Program-made: the position numbers and the translations under genes
In this document: positions 1 through 4,589 of the stretch, piece by piece
Numbering within the stretch: the first letter of the stretch is position 1
Layout: each line of letters starts with the position of its first letter
Source: Prevotellaceae bacterium
GTDB taxonomy: Bacteria > Bacteroidota > Bacteroidia > Bacteroidales > UBA932
Assembly (NCBI GenBank): GCA_031258915.1
Contig: JAIRMD010000121.1
Location: 1 to 7,057, forward strand
Length of the DNA stretch: 7,057 nt
Direction of reading: 5' to 3'
Notes under the pieces: generated by a model
Databases searched by the model: none
Told to the model about the DNA's origin: nothing
What the model saw: the letters and a program-made list of their open reading frames with translations, nothing else

Positions 1-80
1 AAACCGTCAGGAGCTCGGCTGACTCCACCGGCAACATTCCGGTCAACGTGGAGTACCGCATTCAGAGGAAGAAGAAGTGA
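1..80 (+). CDS. C-terminal end of an unidentified protein (left-truncated)
   Basis: The window opens inside a reading frame (codons from base 3) that ends at TGA 78-80. The visible tail of 25 residues contains the stretch GNIPVNVEYRIQRKKK, an alternating hydrophobic/polar beta-strand-like segment followed by a basic end. The final strand loosely recalls the C-terminal strand of TonB-type domains, but the fragment is too short to assign a family. The frame was preferred over the other two because it gives a protein-like strand and stops just before the AT-rich spacer. Another frame stays open a little longer (to about base 130) but runs into the foldback element and reads poorly. Confidence 0.45.
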   Translation, partial: TVRSSADSTGNIPVNVEYRIQRKKK

Positions 81-108
81 GGGGGGCGCAGCGTTCTCGT
101 CATTGGGA

Positions 109-252
109 GTGCATTTCAAATTGTTGCATTAATTCCGGGTGGTTAAAACGCAGGTGACGCAGGTGATGTAGATTTTCGCAGCTAAAAAAATCTATGAAAA
201 TCTGCGCCATCTGCGTCATCTGCGTTCTTAAATGCGACAATTTGAAATGCAC
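109..252. repeat. 144-bp imperfect foldback (MITE/REPIN-like) element
   Basis: The outer arms are 109-130 and 231-252, inverted copies that match at 21 of 22 positions, the exception being a T/G pair at 125/236. The inner arms are 147-181 and 192-226. By my hand pairing these give 28 Watson-Crick pairs, 5 G-T pairs and 2 mismatches over 35 positions, closing a 10-nt A-rich loop (182-191). A 16-nt bulge (131-146) lies on the left, opposite 4 nt on the right. The inner arms are themselves built of 9-bp units: three on the right at 200-208, 209-217 and 218-226 (ATCTGCGYY-like), with three inverted, more diverged counterparts on the left (147-173). No open frame of note and no clear target-site duplication are visible. 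It lies between the end of one gene and the promoter of the next, so it could be a dispersed non-autonomous element or a strong transcript-end hairpin. No T-run follows it. Confidence 0.8.
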
Positions 253-266
253 CCCATTTTTATCCG

Positions 267-300
267 TTTGTGTGTAATTGGGAATTTCATGCTATCTTTG
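267..300 (+). promoter_or_regulatory. Bacteroidota-type promoter (TTTG / TAnnTTTG)
   Basis: TATCTTTG at 293-300 matches the Bacteroidota -7 consensus TAnnTTTG exactly, and TTTG at 267-270 supplies the -33 element with a 22-bp spacer. The expected transcription start is around 304-308, about 50 nt upstream of the inferred methyltransferase start. An ATG lies almost at the predicted 5' end (305), but its frame closes after 8 codons at TAG 329-331. This is the only convincing promoter seen in the window. Confidence 0.65.
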
Positions 301-353
301 TAGAATGAAAATGCAATTACACACTTTGTAGCACCTCCGACTTTCTAAAAAAT

Positions 354-986
354 CTGACATCTGAAATTGATGCATACTGCCTTGCCCACTCCACTCCGGA
401 GCCGGAGCTGCTGCGGGCGCTGTCGCGCGAAACGCACCTGCGCGCTTTGCACCCGCGCATGCTCTCGCAGTGGCGGCAAGGGCTGCTGCTGCAGCTGCTG
501 GCTACGCTGGCAGCGCCCGACGATATTCTGGAGGTAGGCACCTTCACCGGATACTCGGCGCTGTGCCTGGCCGCCGCGCTTCCGCCACGCGGAGCGCTGC
601 ACACCTACGATGTGGACGACGAGGCGCTCGAAATTGCGCGCGCCTTCATCGGCCAGTCGCCGCAGGCGGCGCAAGTAAAGGTACACCACCAAAACGCCCT
701 TGAGGGTGCGCCGCTGCTCGGAAAAACGTTTGGCCTTGTATTCATTGACGGCGACAAGCGCGAGTACCCCGACTACTACCGCATGGCGCTATCGCTCACG
801 CCCTCCGGCGGGCTTATCATTGCCGACAACGTGCTCTGGAGCGGAAAAATACTCACCGCCCCCCGCTCCGGCGATAAGCACACGCTGGCTCTGCAAAAAT
901 TCAACGAAATGGTGCGCAGCGACACCGGCGTAGAAAAAATTATGCTACCTTTGCGGGACGGTTTGACCGTTATCCGAAAAAAGTAG
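354..986 (+). CDS. SAM-dependent O-methyltransferase, class I (Methyltransf_3 / caffeoyl-CoA OMT-like)
   Basis: The product belongs to the metal-dependent O-methyltransferase family that moves a methyl group from S-adenosylmethionine to a hydroxyl group, often of a catechol. The bacterial substrate is usually unknown. Counting from a CTG at 354 gives 210 residues, the family's normal length. Motif I, EVGTFTGYS (60-68), forms the SAM pocket. IDGDK (131-135) and ADNVLWSG (157-164) carry the expected metal ligands D132, D158 and N159. No membrane segment or signal peptide is seen, so it is probably cytosolic. The start is a problem. The frame is open from 309, and the family's N-terminal helix (IDAYCLAHSTPEPELL, then ETHLRALHPRM) is encoded from about 366. 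No ATG, GTG or TTG occurs in frame before TTG 447, and the first ATG is 459. Either a rare start (CTG 354 or ATT 366) is used, a frameshift separates the gene from ATG 305, or the annotated protein must be N-terminally short. I chose 354 because it restores family length and follows an A-run. The family call is secure; the start is not. Confidence 0.85.
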   Translation: MTSEIDAYCLAHSTPEPELLRALSRETHLRALHPRMLSQWRQGLLLQLLATLAAPDDILEVGTFTGYSALCLAAALPPRGALHTYDVDDEALEIARAFIGQSPQAAQVKVHHQNALEGAPLLGKTFGLVFIDGDKREYPDYYRMALSLTPSGGLIIADNVLWSGKILTAPRSGDKHTLALQKFNEMVRSDTGVEKIMLPLRDGLTVIRKK

Positions 987-1000
987 CGATCCGAACACCG

Positions 1001-1046
1001 GCGCGGCTGTAGCCCCCGAAGGGGATGAGCGGGGGTAACCCCGCGC
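1001..1046. repeat. GC-rich palindromic spacer element
   Basis: In the 92-bp gap between the methyltransferase and gpmI, GCGCGG (1001-1006) is inverted at CCGCGC (1041-1046). Inside are two small hairpins, CCCC-GAA-GGGG (1014-1024) and GGGG-TAA-CCCC (1032-1042). The C5 at 1013-1017 can also pair with G5 at 1031-1035, so several mutually exclusive folds are possible. No T-run follows, which argues against a simple intrinsic terminator. The layout resembles the short GC-palindrome spacer repeats often seen between Bacteroidota genes, but copy number cannot be judged from one window. The rest of the gap (1047-1078) is AT-rich, with no recognisable TAnnTTTG promoter. Confidence 0.6.
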
Positions 1047-1078
1047 AAGCTTATAACTAAAGAATGGCATAAACACTA

Positions 1079-2593
1079 ATGAAAAGGAAAGTACTTTTAA
1101 TGATTCTCGATGGCTGGGGCAACGGCAAGCACGACCGCACCAACGCCATCTACACCGCAGGAGCGCCCAACATGGAGCGCCTTGCAAAGGAATACCCCAC
1201 CTCGGAGCTGCTCGCCTGCGGCGAAAACGTGGGGCTGCCGGAGGGGCAAATGGGCAACTCCGAAGTGGGGCACCTCAACATTGGCGCAGGGCGCGTGGTG
1301 TATCAGGATTTGGTAAAAATCAACATCGCCTGCCGCGGCAACGCCATCCTGCAAAACGCTGAGGTGGCGGCAGCGTTTGAGTACGCCAAAAGCAGCGGAA
1401 AGCAGCTCCACCTCATGGGGCTAACGTCCGATGGCGGCGTGCACAGCTCCATCGACCACCTCTACAAGCTGTGCGATGTGGCGGGCGAGTACGGGCTACA
1501 GGGGCGCACCTTCGTGCACTGCTTCATGGACGGGCGCGACACCGACCCGAGAAGCGGCAAGGGCTTCATCGAGCAGCTGCAAGGCCGGCTCAAAGCGTCG
1601 TGCGGCGAAATTGCCTCCATCGTAGGGCGATACTACGCCATGGACAGGGACAAGCGCTGGGAGCGCATCCGCGAGGCGTACAACCTGCTGGTGCACGGCG
1701 CCGGCAACGCCGCCGCCGACCCCGTGCAGGCCGTGCAGCGCTCCTACGACGAAAACGTTACCGACGAGTTCATCAAGCCCGTTGCCTGCTGCGGGCAGGG
1801 CAGGGGGCGCCTGCAGGAGGGCGACGCCGTCATCTTCTTCAACTTCCGCAACGACCGCGCTAAAGAGCTCACCGCTGCGCTCACCCAGCAGGACATGCCG
1901 GAGCACGGCATGAGCGCCATCCCCCTCTACTTCTGCACCATGACACCTTACGACGACAAGTTCGCCGGGCTGCACATCCTCTTTGACAAGGACAACGTGC
2001 AAAATACGCTGGGCGAGGTGCTCGCAAAGGCAGGCAAAAAGCAGCTGCGCATCGCCGAAACGGAAAAATACGCGCACGTAACGTTCTTCTTTTCAGGAGG
2101 GCGCGAGGCTACGTTCGGCGGTGAGGAGCGCAGTCTCATCAGCTCGCCCAAGGTGGCCACCTACGACTTGCAGCCCGAAATGAGCGCCCTGCTCGTAAAG
2201 GATGCGCTGGTGGCGGAGCTGAACAGGAAAAAGTTCGACTTCATCGCCCTCAACTTCGCCAACGGCGACATGGTGGGGCACACCGGCGTGTACGAAGCTA
2301 TCGTGAAGGCGGTAAAGACCGTTGACCAGTGCGTGGGCGAGGTGGTGAAGGCGGCGCAGGGTAACGGCTACACGGTGCTCATCACCGCCGACCACGGCAA
2401 CGCCGACAACGCCATCAACGCCGACGGATCGCCCAACACGGCGCACTCGCTCAACCCCGTGCCCTTTATCGCGGTGGATGGGGAGGTGAGGCACGCCGCC
2501 CGCGGTGCGCTCGCCGACATCGCCCCCACCGTGCTTACCCTCATGGGCATTGCAATTCCCGAAGAGATGACGGGAAAAGCGCTGGTGAGCTAA
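1079..2593 (+). CDS. gpmI: 2,3-bisphosphoglycerate-independent phosphoglycerate mutase
   Basis: The enzyme interconverts 3-phosphoglycerate and 2-phosphoglycerate in glycolysis and gluconeogenesis through a phosphoserine intermediate, using two Mn2+ ions and no 2,3-bisphosphoglycerate. It is cytosolic. At 504 residues it is near the usual ~510. All key residues of the alkaline-phosphatase-fold family are visible: D11 in ILDGWG, the phospho-acceptor S61 in MGNSEVGH, and D438/H439 in TADHGNAD for one metal site; D397 and H401 in NGDMVGHTG and H456 in AHSLNPVPF for the other. The substrate-binding loops DGRD (151-154) and NFRNDR (255-260) are also present. The ATG start gives an N-terminus that begins directly with the first core strand. 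It ends in TAA inside an inverted-repeat arm and is followed after 39 bp by the sensor kinase, so read-through transcription is plausible. No promoter was found immediately upstream, so it may be transcribed from the methyltransferase promoter. It appears intact and ordinary. Confidence 0.98.
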   Translation: MKRKVLLMILDGWGNGKHDRTNAIYTAGAPNMERLAKEYPTSELLACGENVGLPEGQMGNSEVGHLNIGAGRVVYQDLVKINIACRGNAILQNAEVAAAFEYAKSSGKQLHLMGLTSDGGVHSSIDHLYKLCDVAGEYGLQGRTFVHCFMDGRDTDPRSGKGFIEQLQGRLKASCGEIASIVGRYYAMDRDKRWERIREAYNLLVHGAGNAAADPVQAVQRSYDENVTDEFIKPVACCGQGRGRLQEGDAVIFFNFRNDRAKELTAALTQQDMPEHGMSAIPLYFCTMTPYDDKFAGLHILFDKDNVQNTLGEVLAKAGKKQLRIAETEKYAHVTFFFSGGREATFGGEERSLISSPKVATYDLQPEMSALLVKDALVAELNRKKFDFIALNFANGDMVGHTGVYEAIVKAVKTVDQCVGEVVKAAQGNGYTVLITADHGNADNAINADGSPNTAHSLNPVPFIAVDGEVRHAARGALADIAPTVLTLMGIAIPEEMTGKALVS

Positions 2594-2630
2594 CGCTTAC
2601 GCGTGGATATTCATAACCCATAGCTCACCA
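2583..2630. promoter_or_regulatory. Perfect 10-bp inverted repeat across the gpmI/kinase junction
   Basis: TGGTGAGCTA (2583-2592) is perfectly inverted at TAGCTCACCA (2621-2630). The left arm includes the last gpmI codons and the first two bases of its TAA. The right arm ends two bases before the kinase ATG (2633). The 28-nt loop holds a smaller hairpin, ACGC-TTAC-GCGT (2593-2604). In RNA this could hide the kinase leader until a ribosome finishing gpmI opens the stem, or in DNA it could be an operator. There is no T-run, so a terminator is unlikely. Function is inference; the symmetry is directly visible. Confidence 0.5.
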
Positions 2631-2632
2631 AA

Positions 2633-3694
2633 ATGCACTTGTCGCTCAACTTTCGGTTCAAAGAGTTTTCGGTTCACCTGCTGGTGTGGGGTAGCCTTGT
2701 GCTCATTCCGTTTGCCTTCTCCTACCTGCAGGGGGGAGGAGAGCGCGAGCATACCATCCGTACCATCCGCCTGCTAACGATTCAGGTGGAGTACATGATC
2801 ATTTTTTACCTCAACTACGCCCTGCTCATCAACCGCTACCTGTTCGGCAAAAAGATAGCGAAGTTCATGCTGGCCAACCTGCTTGCCATTGCCGCTGTGA
2901 GGCTCATCGTGTTTATTTGGCACGACACCTTTTTCCCCTTTCCGCCGTACCCGGAGAGAGGCATTGCGGCGCCCCTCGCGCCGGCTCCCAGCTTTCGGCT
3001 TCAACCCTTCATCATTGGCGCGCTGTCGCAGGTGATGGTAGCGGGCACCAGCGTTGCCATTAAGGTTACTACGCGGTGGTACGAGGTGCAGGCCAAGATG
3101 GCTGCGCTGAAGAAGGAGAAAGCTGCCGTTGAGCTGCAGCAGCTCAAGAGCCAGCTCAACCCTCACTTCCTGTTCAACTCGCTCAACAACATTTACGCGC
3201 TGATTGCCTTCAACCCCCGCAGCGCACAGCTGGCGGTGCACAACCTCAGCGACATGCTCCGCTACCAACTCTACGAGGCCTCAAAGGAGCGGATATCGCT
3301 GCGGAAGGAGGTAGAGTTTGTGCGCGACTACTGCAACCTGATGAAGCTGCGCCTGCCCAAAAACGTCAAGCTGACGCTGGCGCTGCCCGAAAGCGACGAG
3401 GATATAGCCATCGCCCCAATGCTCTTCATTACGCTGGTCGAAAATGCCTTTAAGCACGGCGTTAGCGCTGCAAAGCCATCCCGCATCAGCATCAGCATTG
3501 CGGTGGAGGAGGGGCGTAGCGTGGTGTGCACCGTCCGCAACACCTCATTCCCCAAGACCGGTAAGGGTGCCAGCGGCTCCGGCATAGGGCTGGAGAACCT
3601 CTGCAAGCGCCTTGAGCTGATCTACCCCAACCGCCACTATTGGACAGCAAAAAATGAGAAGGGAGAATTTATGGCGCAAATCCGAATCTGCTAA
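2633..3694 (+). CDS. Membrane sensor histidine kinase, LytS/YehU type (His_kinase PF06580)
   Basis: This is the sensor half of a two-component system; it should autophosphorylate on a histidine and pass the phosphate to the response regulator encoded next. Of 353 residues, roughly the first 145 form the membrane part, with hydrophobic segments near 14-31, 52-70, 75-97 and 123-143. No extracellular sensor domain of any size lies between them, only short loops including a Pro-rich stretch (101-125). A helical linker (151-172) leads into the PF06580 core, where QLNPHFLFNSLNNIYAL (174-190) contains the phospho-acceptor H178. The HATPase domain follows, with the N-box ENAFKH (270-275) and the G-box GSGIGLENL (315-323). 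Length and layout fit the usual Bacteroidota kinase paired with a LytTR regulator. ATG 2633 follows an A-rich CCAAA leader, as expected where Shine-Dalgarno sites are not used. The signal is unknown. Confidence 0.95.
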   Translation: MHLSLNFRFKEFSVHLLVWGSLVLIPFAFSYLQGGGEREHTIRTIRLLTIQVEYMIIFYLNYALLINRYLFGKKIAKFMLANLLAIAAVRLIVFIWHDTFFPFPPYPERGIAAPLAPAPSFRLQPFIIGALSQVMVAGTSVAIKVTTRWYEVQAKMAALKKEKAAVELQQLKSQLNPHFLFNSLNNIYALIAFNPRSAQLAVHNLSDMLRYQLYEASKERISLRKEVEFVRDYCNLMKLRLPKNVKLTLALPESDEDIAIAPMLFITLVENAFKHGVSAAKPSRISISIAVEEGRSVVCTVRNTSFPKTGKGASGSGIGLENLCKRLELIYPNRHYWTAKNEKGEFMAQIRIC

Positions 3695-3705
3695 CGGGAG
3701 TGGAT

Positions 3706-3775
3706 TTCAAATTTCAGAGTTCAGAGTTCAGAGTTCAAATTTCAGATTTCAGATTTCAGATTTCAGATTTCAGAT
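3706..3775 (+). repeat. Ten tandem heptamers (TTCARAK) before the response regulator
   Basis: Ten 7-bp units run without interruption: TTCAAAT, three TTCAGAG, TTCAAAT, then five identical TTCAGAT. The array fills nearly all of the 83-bp gap between the kinase stop (TAA 3692-3694) and the regulator ATG (3778), leaving only two bases after the last unit. Because 7 is not a multiple of 3, the pure repeat encodes the same peptide cycle (FRFQISD) in every forward frame, with no stop codon. A GTG at 3700 is therefore in frame with the regulator at the present copy number, but would fall out of frame if one unit were gained or lost. The five identical units next to the ATG suggest recent slippage or expansion. 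Confidence 0.95.
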
Positions 3776-3777
3776 TC

Positions 3778-4500
3778 ATGGCTTACAACTTACAACCGAT
3801 AAAGTGCTTTGCGGTGGACGATGAGCCGCTGGCGCTGGCGCTGATGACATCCTACATTGCGCAGACACCGTTTCTGGCGCTTGCCGGCAGCTTCTCCAGC
3901 GCTGTGGACGCTATAGTGTCCCTCAGAGCGCAGCCGGCGGAGCTGCTCTTTTTGGATATTCAAATGCCCGACCTCACGGGCCTGCAGCTGGCGGCGATGG
4001 TTGACGACTGCAAGGCTAAGGTGATTTTTACCACCGCCTTCGACTGCTTTGCGCTCGAGGGGTTCAAGGTAGACGCCATCGACTACCTCCTCAAGCCAAT
4101 CAGCTACGCCGATTTTCTGAAGTCGGCGCAGAAGGCGCAGCGCTACATCGAGGCCTCGCCCGCCACCGCTACCGCCGCCGCCGCGCCGGAGTACATCATC
4201 GTTAAGACCGGCTACAGGCTCCAAAAGGTAGAGCACAGCGAAATCCTCTACCTCGAGGCGCTCCGCGACTACGTGGCGATATACACCGCTTCCGGCGAAA
4301 AAATCATGACCCTTACCTCGCTACAGCACATGGACGACGAGCTGCCCGACGCGCTGTTTGCAAGAGTGCACCGCTCGTTCATTGTCAACCTCTCCAAGGT
4401 CAAAATTATTGAGCGCAGCTGCATTGTGTTCGGCAAAACCTACATCCCCATATCCGTCGCGTACAGGAGCCAGGTGAAGGCGAGGCTCAACATTGCGTGA
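3778..4500 (+). CDS. Response regulator, receiver + LytTR DNA-binding domain
   Basis: This is the partner of the upstream kinase and a probable transcription regulator. It has 240 residues from ATG 3778. The receiver domain (about 8-124) has acidic residues D14/D15, phospho-acceptor D60 in LFLDIQMP, T85/T86 and K106 in LLKPIS. An Ala/Thr-rich linker (125-137) leads to a LytTR domain (about 138-237), recognisable from EILYLEALRDYVAIYT and ARVHRSFIVNLSKV. LytTR proteins usually bind paired direct repeats about 9 bp long upstream of their targets. The frame extends upstream to GTG 3700, adding 26 residues, but those are only translated heptamers and nothing in the family aligns there, so ATG 3778 is the likely start. 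The unusual leader, made almost wholly of heptamers, is the one feature that could make expression variable between cells. Target genes cannot be read from this window. Confidence 0.95.
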   Translation: MAYNLQPIKCFAVDDEPLALALMTSYIAQTPFLALAGSFSSAVDAIVSLRAQPAELLFLDIQMPDLTGLQLAAMVDDCKAKVIFTTAFDCFALEGFKVDAIDYLLKPISYADFLKSAQKAQRYIEASPATATAAAAPEYIIVKTGYRLQKVEHSEILYLEALRDYVAIYTASGEKIMTLTSLQHMDDELPDALFARVHRSFIVNLSKVKIIERSCIVFGKTYIPISVAYRSQVKARLNIA

Positions 4501-4589
4501 TTTTTTTATTCCAGAGAAGCGATGGTAGGTTAGCTATTTTCTCACTTTTCTGCGCTGAAAAAAAAATCTGTACCCTTAAATTCAACTCG
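4501..4589. other. AT-rich spacer with weak nested foldback
   Basis: The spacer starts with seven T directly after the regulator stop and carries nine A at 4558-4566. GATTTTTTT (4499-4507) is inverted at AAAAAAATC (4560-4568), and inside it CAGAGAAG (4512-4519) can pair with CTTTTCTG (4545-4552) with one G-T pair. The order T-run, stem, A-run is the reverse of an intrinsic terminator on the + strand. No clear TAnnTTTG promoter is seen. TACCCTTA (4571-4578) is a poor match and lies only 11 bp before the murF ATG. Confidence 0.35.

Noticed and set aside
147..226. Short repeated units as a CRISPR array
   Set aside because: The units are 9 bp, contiguous and mirrored, with no unique spacers, and no cas genes are nearby.
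305..331. 8-codon ORF starting at ATG 305 as a programmed +1 frameshift leader
   Set aside because: The bases at the TAG do not form a recognised slippery site (for example CUU-UGA), so it is kept only as one option in the start-codon finding and not called as a feature.
1064..1072. ATG upstream of gpmI as an alternative start or leader
   Set aside because: It is followed at once by GCA and a TAA stop, so it is a chance ATG; gpmI begins normally at 1079.
1496..2077. 193-codon minus-strand open frame opposite gpmI
   Set aside because: It lies wholly within a conserved gene on the other strand, with biased Val/Gly/His/Ala composition and no motif.
3700..3777. GTG-initiated 26-residue N-terminal extension of the response regulator
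   Set aside because: It is pure translation of the heptamer array plus its edge. The receiver domain starts properly after ATG 3778, and the only Shine-Dalgarno-like bases abut the GTG with no spacing.
4499..4510. T-run after the response regulator as an intrinsic terminator
   Set aside because: No GC-rich hairpin precedes the T-run; the bases just upstream are coding and do not form a stable stem.
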